A DNA stretch of 64,000 bases from Azospirillum soli (GTDB taxonomy: Bacteria; Pseudomonadota; Alphaproteobacteria; Azospirillales; Azospirillaceae): the NCBI RefSeq assembly GCF_017876165.1, contig NZ_JAGINQ010000012.1, positions 124,001 through 188,000 on the forward strand. Direction: 5' to 3'. Position numbers and translations under genes: made by a program. Under the pieces are notes generated by a model. It did no database searches. It worked only from the letters and a program-made list of their open reading frames with translations, and was not told the origin of the DNA. This document shows, piece after piece, positions 53,163 through 61,650 of this stretch (its first letter is position 1; every line of letters starts with the position of its first letter).

Positions 53163-56100
53163 TCAGCCTGTGACGTCCGCGTTGATGTCCGATGCGTGCG
53201 GGGCCAGCGTTTCGGCCTCGCTCCGCGCGTGGTGCGACAGGTTGCGCGCCATCAGCCGGCGCAGTGCCTCGCTATGCTCCCGCCTTGCGGTCTCATCCCC
53301 CACGGCCTCGGCGATGCGCGCGAGCGCGGCGTGGGCGCAGGCCATCTCGCTCGGCAGGTCGAGCAGCACCGCCAGCCGCAACGCCTCCTGCGCGCGGTCG
53401 CGGGCGCGGACATGCTGGCCGGCGCGCCGGTCCAGATCGGCGGCGAAAATCAGGGTGCAGGCCAGCCGGTGCTTGGCGTCGGCCACCGTGAGCGCGTCCA
53501 GCGCCGCGTTCAGGTCGCCGTCAGCCCCCGCATCGCCACGGGCGCGGCGGCACAGGGCGCTGAGCGCGCGGGCGTAGGGAGCCTCGCTGCCGTCGTGGCG
53601 CAGCCGGTCGGCAAGGTCGATCAGTTCGGCGCACAATGCCTCCGCCCGGTCGATGCTGCCCTCGCGGATTTCCATGGCGACCATGTGCTCCAGCGCCATG
53701 AACTCGGCGGCCCGCTCGCCATCGCGTCGCGCCGCCGCGCGGGCTTGGGCGAACAGGGTGGCGGCCTCGTGCGTCGCCCCCTGGTGCAGACGCAGCATGC
53801 CGAGTGCGTCGGCGATGGCGTTCGGCTCTATGCCCTGCCGCTGGGCCAGCGCGCGGGCCTCCAGCGCGAAGGCCTCGGCCTGCCCCAGGTCGCGTTCCAG
53901 CAGGGTCAGGCAGCGCGCCGCCTCGGCCAGCGCGACGACCCGTACCTTCTCGTCGGCCGAGCGGCTGACCAGTTCCGCGCGCAATGTGTCGCGCTCGGCC
54001 TGCGACCACAGGCCCCCCTCCCAGCGAAGGTGGCTCAGCATGTGGAAACCGAGGCGGGCGTGATGCAGGCAGCCGTGGTCGAGCGCGCGTTCGGACAGCT
54101 CCTCGATCTGCCGCACGGTCTCCGCCGGGGCCAGCGGCCGGCTCGCCATCAGCTGGATGTACTGGAGTTCGAGCATGAAGCGTGTCCGCTCCGGTTCGCG
54201 CAGCCGTTCGGCGTGGCGCATGCCGCGACGGGCGAACACCTCCGCCTCGGCCCCCGCGAGAAGGCGCAGGCAGTGCCGCCCGGCGGTAAGACAGGCCTGC
54301 GCGGCGAGCGCCCCGTCACCGCCAAGTGCCGCGTGATGGGCGATCTCGGCCGCAACGGCGTCGTCGGTGGGCTCCGTCTCTTGGAGCATGCGGGCGATCT
54401 TCAGGTGCATCAGGCGCCGCCGGGGCTCGGACAGGCCCGTGTAAACGGCGCGATGGATGAGGTCGTGGCGGAAGGCGTAGCCGCCCGTCTCCCCGCCGTC
54501 CTCGGCCTCCTGAAGCAGCGCGTGGCGTTCCAGCGTGTCCAGGGCCGCCATGAAGCCGGTCAGGTCCATCGCGATCAGTTTGCCGAGCCGGTCGATGGAA
54601 ACGCCCGGTCCGAGAATGGCCGCCCAGCGCAGCACGTCCGCCGCGGGTTCCGGCAGGCGTTCGATGCGGTCGCGGACGAGACCCCGCAAGGTGCGCGGCA
54701 CGCCGTCGGCGCCTTCGGCCAGCGCGCGGGCCATCTCCTGCGCCAGCAGCGGGTTGCCGCCGCTCTCGATGACGACCCGCTGCGCATCGATGTCCGACGC
54801 GACGGAGCGGGCGAGCGCGGCGATCTCCTCCTGCGGCATCGGTCCGAGCGCGACCTCGGTCAGCAGCCGGTCATGACGGAGGCTGCGCAGCACGCCGAGC
54901 ACGGGCGGGTTGTCGGGCAGTTCGCCCTCGCGGGCGGTCAGCACCACCATGACCGGCGCCCGGCGGAGCGCGCGGACGACATGATGCAGCAGCGCCGCCG
55001 ATGCCTCGTCGAGCCAGTGGATGTCCTCCAGCACCAGCAGCAAGGGCGGGCGCCGCCGTGCGCGCTCCGCAACCGTTTCGACCACCGCCGCGAACAGCCG
55101 CTCGCGCGCCACCACCACGTCGGTGTGGCGGCCCAGATCCGGCACGCTGCCTCCAACGGCGGCTTCCACGGCCGGCAATCCGTCGAGCGCCTCGATCCAG
55201 GGGCCGAAGGGTTGGTCCCGTTCGACCTCATAGGCGTGCCCAAGCAGAACGGCGCCGGTCCGGGAGGCGGCCGTGCGGGCCAGCGTGAGAGTCAGCGCGC
55301 TCTTCCCCAGCCCCGGTTCTCCTTTCAGCAGGATCACCCGCGCGCCGCCAACGCCCTCCACCTCGCCGAGCGCGGCGAGCAGGCGACGCATCTCCGACCG
55401 CCGCCCAATCAGGCCGGCGCCATTGGCGGGCGCGCATGGGGCCGGTGCGCACGGGGCCACGGGAGGTTCCCTCGGCAAGTCCGGCTGGGGGGCCGACTTC
55501 TGCGGGGAACCACCCTTCAGGGCGCGCCACGCGGCGGTCAGGGCGGCGCTGCCGAGGCCAGCCTCGCGCAGGATGCGCTGGCCGGCCTCGTACTGCTGCT
55601 CGGCCTCGCCGCGACGGTCGGCGGCGCCGAGCAGGCGGAGCAGACTGATCCTGGCGGCTTCGTCGTAGGGATGCTCGCGCACCAGCGTGCGGGCGAACGG
55701 CAGGGCGTCCTCCGGCTGGCCGTTCAGCCGCTCGACCAAGGCCGCAAGAATCTGCGCCTGGAGGCGGCGGGCGTCCTCGCGCTCAGCCACGCACCAGGCT
55801 TGGTAATCGTGCAGATCCGGCAGGTCCTGGCCTTCCAGCAGTTCGCCACGGAAGGCCCCCGCCAAGGAGCGAAGCCGGTCGGTGTCCAGCAACTCCACAC
55901 CGCCGGCCAGCGCGCGGCGCACGGACAGGATGTCGATGTCGGCACCCGCCGCATCGAAACCGACCAGCTCCCGGTCGGCGCGGATGCGCGGCCGGTCGGG
56001 CTCATCGACCAGGGTGCGGAGCTTGCTGAGGCTCCAGCGCAGGGCACCGCGCGGATCGTCGGGGATTTCCCACAGCAGGGAGCACAGCCGCTCCCGCCGG

Positions 56101-56222
56101 TGCGGCCGACCGGTCAGCGCGAGATAGGCAAGCAACGCGCGTGTCTTCTTGGACGGCGGAAGGGAAAGGCGTTCGCCTTCACGCAGCACGTCGATCTCAC
56201 CCAAGAGACGGATGGCCAGCAT
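53163..56222 (-). CDS. SARP-type regulator with BTAD, ATPase and TPR domains
   Basis: A 1019-residue transcriptional regulator. Residues 1–95: OmpR-like winged helix (LPPSKKTRALLAYLALTGRP HRRERLCSLLWEIPDDPRG). 95–235: BTAD. After a Pro-rich linker, an AAA-type NTPase with Walker A GEPGLGKS (301–308) and Walker B LLLVLEDIHWLD (394–405). The rest is TPR-like helices. AfsR/LAL-like architecture that would couple an ATP-dependent signal to DNA binding. The DNA-binding half is closely similar to that of the SARP–hydrolase fusion at 56791, so the two are paralogues. Confidence 0.92.
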   Translation of the reverse strand: MLAIRLLGEIDVLREGERLSLPPSKKTRALLAYLALTGRPHRRERLCSLLWEIPDDPRGALRWSLSKLRTLVDEPDRPRIRADRELVGFDAAGADIDILSVRRALAGGVELLDTDRLRSLAGAFRGELLEGQDLPDLHDYQAWCVAEREDARRLQAQILAALVERLNGQPEDALPFARTLVREHPYDEAARISLLRLLGAADRRGEAEQQYEAGQRILREAGLGSAALTAAWRALKGGSPQKSAPQPDLPREPPVAPCAPAPCAPANGAGLIGRRSEMRRLLAALGEVEGVGGARVILLKGEPGLGKSALTLTLARTAASRTGAVLLGHAYEVERDQPFGPWIEALDGLPAVEAAVGGSVPDLGRHTDVVVARERLFAAVVETVAERARRRPPLLLVLEDIHWLDEASAALLHHVVRALRRAPVMVVLTAREGELPDNPPVLGVLRSLRHDRLLTEVALGPMPQEEIAALARSVASDIDAQRVVIESGGNPLLAQEMARALAEGADGVPRTLRGLVRDRIERLPEPAADVLRWAAILGPGVSIDRLGKLIAMDLTGFMAALDTLERHALLQEAEDGGETGGYAFRHDLIHRAVYTGLSEPRRRLMHLKIARMLQETEPTDDAVAAEIAHHAALGGDGALAAQACLTAGRHCLRLLAGAEAEVFARRGMRHAERLREPERTRFMLELQYIQLMASRPLAPAETVRQIEELSERALDHGCLHHARLGFHMLSHLRWEGGLWSQAERDTLRAELVSRSADEKVRVVALAEAARCLTLLERDLGQAEAFALEARALAQRQGIEPNAIADALGMLRLHQGATHEAATLFAQARAAARRDGERAAEFMALEHMVAMEIREGSIDRAEALCAELIDLADRLRHDGSEAPYARALSALCRRARGDAGADGDLNAALDALTVADAKHRLACTLIFAADLDRRAGQHVRARDRAQEALRLAVLLDLPSEMACAHAALARIAEAVGDETARREHSEALRRLMARNLSHHARSEAETLAPHASDINADVTG

Positions 56223-56263
56223 GGCCGCCTCCGCTCATCGTCGGGATCAGCTCCGGGCCCGAT

Positions 56264-56369
56264 CATTCAGGCTAATCATTCGCACTTCAACAGAGCATTC
56301 GATGGGGCATACCCCGTTCGCCTCATCCGCGCTTCAACGCACATTCGACGGTGCTTCACACGGGCGTTC
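56264..56369. promoter_or_regulatory. CTTCAA/CATTCG direct repeats between SARP1 and DUF1127
   Basis: CATTCA (56264) and CATTCG at 56277, 56296 and 56342 recur in the gap, and CTTCAA at 56285 and 56332 stands 10–11 bp before a CATTCG, with a third degenerate pair at 56354/56364. A CTTCAA-N4-5-CATTCG unit is thus present twice or three times. SARP proteins bind direct repeats one helical turn apart, so this is a candidate operator for the regulators of this island. Confidence 0.5.
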
Positions 56370-56420
56370 CAACTCTGGTCCGGCATGATCCCCGGAAAGC
56401 CAAACCAGAGGAAACCAGCC

Positions 56421-56807
56421 ATGAACACCGCAAGGACGATCGCCACTGTCAAATTCACCTTTTCCTATTGGACGCTGGGCCAAGCCATGGTCGCGGCAAT
56501 GCGGCGGCGGCGCGCTGAACGCGCGGAACTCGCGTGCATGACCGACTATCAGCTGCGCGACATCGGCCTGTCCCGTGGCGAAGCCCAAGCCATCGCCGCC
56601 GGCCTTTACACGCCCGATGCTCCGTCCACACCAGCCCTTAAGGCCGCCATGGCGTGGCTGCGGACGTGGTACGAGCACCGCAAGGCCATGCGCGCGCTGA
56701 TGGCACTGGACGACCACCAACTGAAGGACATGGGCATCCACCGCAGCGGGATCACGGACGCCGTTCGCTGCGGCGACGACCGGACGCCGGTCACCGCGAC
56801 CGGGTAG
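56421..56807 (+). CDS. Tandem DUF1127 small protein
   Basis: A 128-residue protein with two DUF1127 (YjiS-like) motifs: RAERAELACMTDYQLRDIGL SRGEA and HRKAMRALMALDDHQLKDMG IHRSGI. DUF1127 proteins are Arg-rich and in other bacteria can bind RNA or modulate metabolism; the single-domain forms are about 50–70 residues. AGAGGAAA precedes the ATG. It ends inside the last 17 bp of the convergent SARP–hydrolase gene. Located at the CTTCAA/CATTCG repeats, so perhaps SARP-controlled. Confidence 0.85.
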   Translation: MNTARTIATVKFTFSYWTLGQAMVAAMRRRRAERAELACMTDYQLRDIGLSRGEAQAIAAGLYTPDAPSTPALKAAMAWLRTWYEHRKAMRALMALDDHQLKDMGIHRSGITDAVRCGDDRTPVTATG

Positions 56808-58335
56808 CGGACGCGGCCGGCACCGGCGGCGTGGCGATGAAGCCCCGCAACTCCTCCAGGAAGCGGGCGAAGGCCTGCTCGCCCTGGAGGAGGACGTGGT
56901 TCGCGCTGTCCAGTTCCACGTACCGCGCACCGCCGATGCCGGCCGCGAAAGCCACTCCCTCGGTCACCGGGGCGACCTTGTCCTGGCGCGCGTGAATGAC
57001 CAGCGTCGGCACCCTTACCTGGGGCAGCAGGTCCGACACGTCGATGTCGGCAAAGGCGTGCTGGAGGCGATAGGCGTTCGCGGGCGAGATGGTCCGCAGT
57101 TGCAGTTCGTTGAACCAGTCCATCTGTTCCCGGCTGGCGCCGGGGATGAAAGTCGTGGTGAAAAGCTCGCGGAATATCGGATGGTCACGCCCCCACCCCT
57201 CCCGCATCAGGACGCTCAGCGCCTCGCGCGTGGCGATCTCGCGGGGGTTTCCGCGTTTGCGCCAGCCCCGCACGTAGCCGCCGTACAGAACCAGATGGGT
57301 GATGCGCTCCGGATGCCGCACGGCGTAGGCCACGGACACGGCGCAGCTTTGCGAAAGTCCGAGCAGGACGAAGCGGTCGAGACCGGCCGCATCCACCACC
57401 TTTTCCAGATCGTCGATCATCGCTTCGAACGACACGTCCTCGGCCGCCCAGTCGGACAGGCCGCAACAGCGCTCGTCATAGCGGATCAGCGTGTTGCGCT
57501 GGGAAAGACCGTCGATCCAATGCCGCCAGACCGGGCTTTCCCAATCAAACTCCAGGTGGGACATCCAGTGCGCCGCCCGGACGATGGGAGGTCCCCGGCC
57601 GGACACGGCGTAGGCGATGCGCGCCCCGTCCCGTGCCCGGCAGAAGCGGATTTCCTGCGTCCGAACCGGTGCCTCCGGCGCTGGTGCCGAGTGGGCCGGC
57701 GCTGACGCCACGACGCTGGCGCGTGCTGCCGAGGCCAACTCCTCCGCCGCGCGGGTCAGGGTGGAATCGTCGGGGCCGAGTTCCCGCAACGTGTGGGCGT
57801 AGGGCAGCGCCCGTTCCGGTTCGTCACGCAGGCGTTGGACCAGCACCCGCAGGATCTTCATGCGCAAAATCTCCAGACGGTCGGCGTGGGCCACGCGCCA
57901 CGCCTCGAAATCGGGACAGCGCGGCAGGTAGAGATCCTCCAGAAAGGCGCCACGGAAGGCGGCGGCGGCACGTTCCAACGCACCGGTATCCACATTCGCC
58001 AGGGCGTCCGCGTTGAGGCCGGACAGCTTTCGACAATCGAGTTCTATGTCGTCGGTGCGAAGCAGGACGGTGTCCCGGCGCGCCTCGATGGGGTCGGCGT
58101 CGCCATGCTTCAGCACCTGCCGGATCTTGGACAGGCTCCAGCGCAGTGAGCCGCGCGGGTCGTCCGGCACTTCCCAGAACATCTCGCACAGACGCTCGCG
58201 GCGTTGCGGACGACCCTGGACGGCGAGGTAGGCCAGCAAAGCGCGGGTCTTGCGCGACGGCGGCAGCGAAACGGCCTGACCTTCCCGGACAACGCGCAAC
58301 GGGCCCAGGACGCCGACCTCAAGGCGTTGGTTCAT
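56791..58335 (-). CDS. SARP (BTAD) – alpha/beta hydrolase fusion
   Basis: A 514-residue protein. Residues 1–95: winged helix nearly the same as in SARP1 (LPPSRKTRALLAYLAVQGRP QRRERLCEMFWEVPDDPRG). 95–205: BTAD, then an Ala/Pro linker. 225–500: alpha/beta hydrolase with nucleophile elbow GLSQS (Ser328), Asp452 (HARQDK) and His480 (SANHVLLQGE). So a DNA-binding activator is fused to an apparently active esterase/lipase-like domain that may serve as a small-molecule sensor. The ATG at 58335 with GGAGGG upstream is the start. Confidence 0.92.
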   Translation of the reverse strand: MNQRLEVGVLGPLRVVREGQAVSLPPSRKTRALLAYLAVQGRPQRRERLCEMFWEVPDDPRGSLRWSLSKIRQVLKHGDADPIEARRDTVLLRTDDIELDCRKLSGLNADALANVDTGALERAAAAFRGAFLEDLYLPRCPDFEAWRVAHADRLEILRMKILRVLVQRLRDEPERALPYAHTLRELGPDDSTLTRAAEELASAARASVVASAPAHSAPAPEAPVRTQEIRFCRARDGARIAYAVSGRGPPIVRAAHWMSHLEFDWESPVWRHWIDGLSQRNTLIRYDERCCGLSDWAAEDVSFEAMIDDLEKVVDAAGLDRFVLLGLSQSCAVSVAYAVRHPERITHLVLYGGYVRGWRKRGNPREIATREALSVLMREGWGRDHPIFRELFTTTFIPGASREQMDWFNELQLRTISPANAYRLQHAFADIDVSDLLPQVRVPTLVIHARQDKVAPVTEGVAFAAGIGGARYVELDSANHVLLQGEQAFARFLEELRGFIATPPVPAASATRSR

Positions 58336-58411
58336 GGTGCCCTCCGTTCTCCGACGCCTCGTTACAACGGTGCGGGCCCGAACATACCACTCCCCTTCAA
58401 ACGCTCGCACA

Positions 58412-58440
58412 CACGAATGCTGGGTACACAAGCATTCGTG
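58412..58440. promoter_or_regulatory. Perfect 10-bp inverted repeat between SARP–hydrolase and osmC-like gene
   Basis: CACGAATGCT (58412–58421) and AGCATTCGTG (58431–58440), 9-nt spacer. It contains the CATTCG element found near SARP1, on both strands. It lies 68 bp before the osmC-like ATG and 77 bp before the SARP–hydrolase ATG, an ideal position to control both divergent genes. Confidence 0.6.
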
Positions 58441-58507
58441 ACGGCGAAGCACAACGCTTCGGCCAAAAAAGCCAAACACCAGAAAGCTTTACGAAGGAGA
58501 CGACGCC

Positions 58508-59119
58508 ATGTCCACGACCGCCACCATGACCGCCACGATGACGAAAGACACCGCCACCAAGAAAAATCCCCCGATGCCTCTGAATGGCGTGGACACGCCA
58601 AAGCTGTTCGCCACCATCGGCGTCGTCGCCGGGCAGCCGGAGCTTGCCAAGTTCCAGTTCCGCGCGCAGAGCCGTTGGGTCAGCGGAACCCACAGCCGCA
58701 GCACCATGCACGGCTTCTCGGGGGCTGGCGGTGATCACACCCACTCCGCCCCCTTCAAGGCGGACGCCGACCATCCGGCGGTCCTGTGCGGCGGGGACAA
58801 CGGCCCGACGCCGGTCGAATACGTGCTGCACGCGCTGGCAAGCTGCCTGACGGCGGGCATCGCCAACATCGCCGCCGCGCGTGGCGTGACGCTGGACGAG
58901 GTCGAATCCACCGTGGAGGGCGACATCGACCTTCGCGGCATCCTCGGCCTGTCCAACACGGTTCGCAACGGCTTCCAGTCGATCCGCATCAGCTTCCGCG
59001 TCAAGGGCGACGCGCCTGAGGCCAAACTGCGCGAAATCGTCGAACAGTCCCGCGCCCGCTCCGCCGTCTACGACATCCTGACCAACGGCGTGCCCGTCGC
59101 CATCGCGATGAACGACTGA
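58508..59119 (+). CDS. OsmC family peroxiredoxin-like protein
   Basis: A 203-residue OsmC/Ohr-fold protein. The conserved C-x-G-x-N-G-P-T-P segment is HPAVLCGGDNGPTPVEYVLH followed by ALASCLTAG, giving the redox cysteine pair. The N-terminal 30 residues are Thr/Lys-rich and disordered. GAAGGAG precedes the ATG. Family members reduce organic hydroperoxides, though several YhfA-like members have other roles. First gene of the four-gene redox operon. Confidence 0.9.
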   Translation: MSTTATMTATMTKDTATKKNPPMPLNGVDTPKLFATIGVVAGQPELAKFQFRAQSRWVSGTHSRSTMHGFSGAGGDHTHSAPFKADADHPAVLCGGDNGPTPVEYVLHALASCLTAGIANIAAARGVTLDEVESTVEGDIDLRGILGLSNTVRNGFQSIRISFRVKGDAPEAKLREIVEQSRARSAVYDILTNGVPVAIAMND

Positions 59120-59193
59120 GCGACGAACCCTTTCCCGGCGGCGTCCTTCTTCCAGGCGCCGTCGGCAAGGGCAATCCCCGGAGGATTTTCCCC

Positions 59194-60450
59194 ATGCAGC
59201 ACACCGACGCCATCGTCATCGGCGCCGGCCAAGCCGGCCTCGCCATGAGCCATTGCCTGAGCCGGCGTGGAATTGACCATGCGGTGCTCGACCGGGGCCG
59301 TGTGGGCGAGCGGTGGCGCAGCGAACGTTGGGATTCCCTGCGGCTGCTGACGCCCAACTGGATGAGCCGGCTGCCCGGCTGGCAATACCGGGGACCGGAT
59401 CCCGACGGCTACATGACCATGCCGGAGGTGGTCCGCTTTCTGGAAGGTTATGCCCGCGCCGGCTCCGCCCCGGTCGAGACCGGCGTCACGGTCCACGCCG
59501 TGGAGCGTGCCGGGGACGGCTACCGGGTCGAGACAGACCAGGGTGTCCGCAGGGCGCGAGCCGTGGTGGTTGCCACCGGCCATTGCGACGTTCCCATGGT
59601 GCCGGCCATGGCGCGGGATCTGCCGGCGGACATTCACCAGATCACGCCGTCCCGCTACCGCAACCCGGACTCGCTGCCGGACGGCGGCGTGCTGGTGGTC
59701 GGCGCGTCGGCGACCGGCGTCCAGCTGGCGGAGGAACTGCATCGTTCCGGCCGTCCGGTGACCCTGTCGGTCGGTCGGCACACCCGCCTGCCCCGCCTGC
59801 ATCGGGGGCGCGACATCATGTGGTGGATGGACCGGATCGGCGTGCTGGACGAACGCGCGGACCGGGCGCGCGACCTCGGCCGGGCGCGGGCGCAGCCTTC
59901 GCTTCAACTGGTCGGCCATCCGGACCGGCGGACCATCGATCTGGCGGCGCTGCACGACCAGGGCGTGCGCGTTGTCGGGCGTACGGCGGGCGTGGACGGC
60001 GGTCGAATAACGCTGTGCGATGACCTTGCCGAGACGACGGCCGCCGCCCAGGCGACCATGGACCGCCTGCTGGCCCGCATCGACGCCTTCGCCGGCCCGT
60101 CCAAGACGGAGGGAGTGCGCCCCATCGCCCTGCCCCCGTCCCCCAGCGCGCTCGATCTGCGGGCGGAGGGCATCCGGTCGGTGGTCTGGGCGACGGGATT
60201 CCGGCGCGATTACGGCTGGCTGAAGGTCCCGGTGCTCGACGCGGCGGGCGAGGTCATCCACCACGGCGGGGTCACGCCGTCGCCCGGCCTCTACGTGCTG
60301 GGCCTGCGCTTCCTGCGCCGGAGGAAATCGAACTTCATCGACGGCGTCGGCGCCGACGCCGAGGAACTGGCCGAGGACATCCTGGGCCATCTGGCGAAAC
60401 ACGGCTTGGCGAAACACGGCTTGGCGAAACACAGCTACGTCGCGGCCTGA
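59194..60450 (+). CDS. FMO-like FAD/NAD(P)-dependent flavoprotein
   Basis: A 418-residue oxidoreductase with two Rossmann signatures: AIVIGAGQAGLAMS (FAD) and VLVVGASATGVQLAEEL (NADPH). The ATG motif VVWATGFRRDY is the second FAD signature. Similar to flavin monooxygenases and NAD(P)-binding oxidases of the CzcO/trimethylamine-monooxygenase type. The C-terminus carries three tandem copies of a 15-bp sequence (see repeat). GGAGGA upstream of the ATG. Confidence 0.88.
   Translation: MQHTDAIVIGAGQAGLAMSHCLSRRGIDHAVLDRGRVGERWRSERWDSLRLLTPNWMSRLPGWQYRGPDPDGYMTMPEVVRFLEGYARAGSAPVETGVTVHAVERAGDGYRVETDQGVRRARAVVVATGHCDVPMVPAMARDLPADIHQITPSRYRNPDSLPDGGVLVVGASATGVQLAEELHRSGRPVTLSVGRHTRLPRLHRGRDIMWWMDRIGVLDERADRARDLGRARAQPSLQLVGHPDRRTIDLAALHDQGVRVVGRTAGVDGGRITLCDDLAETTAAAQATMDRLLARIDAFAGPSKTEGVRPIALPPSPSALDLRAEGIRSVVWATGFRRDYGWLKVPVLDAAGEVIHHGGVTPSPGLYVLGLRFLRRRKSNFIDGVGADAEELAEDILGHLAKHGLAKHGLAKHSYVAA
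60392..60436 (+). repeat. 15-bp tandem repeat x3 in flavoprotein C-terminus
   Basis: TGGCGAAACACGGCT repeats at 60392–60406 and 60407–60421, then once more with one change (TGGCGAAACACAGCT, 60422–60436). In frame they encode LAKHG-LAKHG-LAKHS. It keeps the reading frame, so copy-number change would only lengthen the basic tail. Confidence 0.85.
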
Positions 60451-60466
60451 TCGGGAGGAAACGGGG

Positions 60467-61624
60467 ATGCGTTCACATGAATCGTTCGACGTGCTGGTCG
60501 TCGGTGCACGCTGCGCCGGAGCCGCGACTGCGATGCTGATGGCGCGGCGCGGGCTGAAGGTTCTGGCGATCGACCGGGGCGGCTACGGCACCGACACGCT
60601 GTCCACCCACGCGCTGATGCGCGGCGGCGTTTTCCAACTGCATCGCTGGGGCCTCCTGCCGCGCATCGTCGAGATGGGCACGCCGGCCGTGCGCAGCACC
60701 ACCTTCCACTATGGCGACGAGGTGGTCGATGTTCCCATCAAGCCGAGCCACGGGGTGGACGCGCTCTATGCCCCCCGCCGGACGGTACTGGACAGCGTGC
60801 TGGTGGACGCCGCGCAGGAGGCCGGGGCCGAGGTCCGCCACAGCTGGACGCTCGCCGACCTGATCCGCCGGCCGGACGGGCGGGTGGCTGGCGCCGTCGT
60901 CGTCGACCCGGAAGGATGCCGCGTGGAGATCGCGGCTGAGTTGGTGGTCGGTGCCGACGGCATCGGCTCGACCGTCGCGCGGCTGGCGCGCGCGCCCACG
61001 CTGCGCACCTCCCAACACGCCACCGCCGCCCTGTACGGCTATTGGTCCGGCATCGACGCGGACGGCTACCGCTGGCATTACCGGGAGGGTGCCGGGGCGG
61101 GCACGATCCCGACCAACGCCGGGCAGCACTGCCTGTTCGCCTCCATTCCGCCGGAGCGGTTCCGACGGGGGGATCGTAACGACCTCACCGCGCTCTATCG
61201 GCACATCGTCGCCGAGTCCTGGCCGGAGTTGGCGTCGATGCTGGCCGGCGCGCGGCTGGAGGGCCGTGTCTGGGCCTTCGCTGGCCGCAAGGGCTTCCTG
61301 CGCCAGCCCTGGGGACCGGGATGGGCGCTGGTCGGCGATGCCGGCTACTTCAAGGATCCGCTGACCGCCCACGGGATCACCGACGCGCTGCGCGACGCTG
61401 AACTGCTGGCCGAGGCCGCCGCGCGCGGAACGCCCGCCGCCTTCCGGGAATACGCAGAGGTGCGGGACGAACTGTCGCTGCCGCTCTTCCGCGTGACGGA
61501 CGCCATCGCCTCCTGCGACTGGGACCTCGACATGCTCAAGAGCCTCCATCAGGCGCTCAACAAGGCGATGAAACGCGAGGTCGATTGGATGGCCGAACGC
61601 ACGGTGACCGCTGGGGCCTGCTGA
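60467..61624 (+). CDS. FAD-dependent oxidoreductase (geranylgeranyl-reductase/group A monooxygenase-like)
   Basis: A 385-residue flavoprotein. FAD-binding GxGxxG-like VLVVGARCAGAATAMLMARR, DG motif LVVGADGIGST and GD motif ALVGDAGYFKDPLTAHGITD. Such enzymes hydroxylate, halogenate or reduce prenyl or aromatic substrates; this one lacks an obvious halogenase W-x-W-x-x-I motif. GGGAGGAAACGGGG precedes the ATG. Third gene of the operon, 16 bp after the FMO-like gene. Confidence 0.87.
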   Translation: MRSHESFDVLVVGARCAGAATAMLMARRGLKVLAIDRGGYGTDTLSTHALMRGGVFQLHRWGLLPRIVEMGTPAVRSTTFHYGDEVVDVPIKPSHGVDALYAPRRTVLDSVLVDAAQEAGAEVRHSWTLADLIRRPDGRVAGAVVVDPEGCRVEIAAELVVGADGIGSTVARLARAPTLRTSQHATAALYGYWSGIDADGYRWHYREGAGAGTIPTNAGQHCLFASIPPERFRRGDRNDLTALYRHIVAESWPELASMLAGARLEGRVWAFAGRKGFLRQPWGPGWALVGDAGYFKDPLTAHGITDALRDAELLAEAAARGTPAAFREYAEVRDELSLPLFRVTDAIASCDWDLDMLKSLHQALNKAMKREVDWMAERTVTAGAC

Positions 61625-61650
61625 CCGCACCATCAACGGGAGTGACGATC

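Noticed and set aside
53079..56420. Plus-strand open frame of over 1100 codons opposite the first SARP gene
   Set aside because: An antisense shadow. Only the final 128 codons (from 56421) have their own ribosome site and the DUF1127 motifs.
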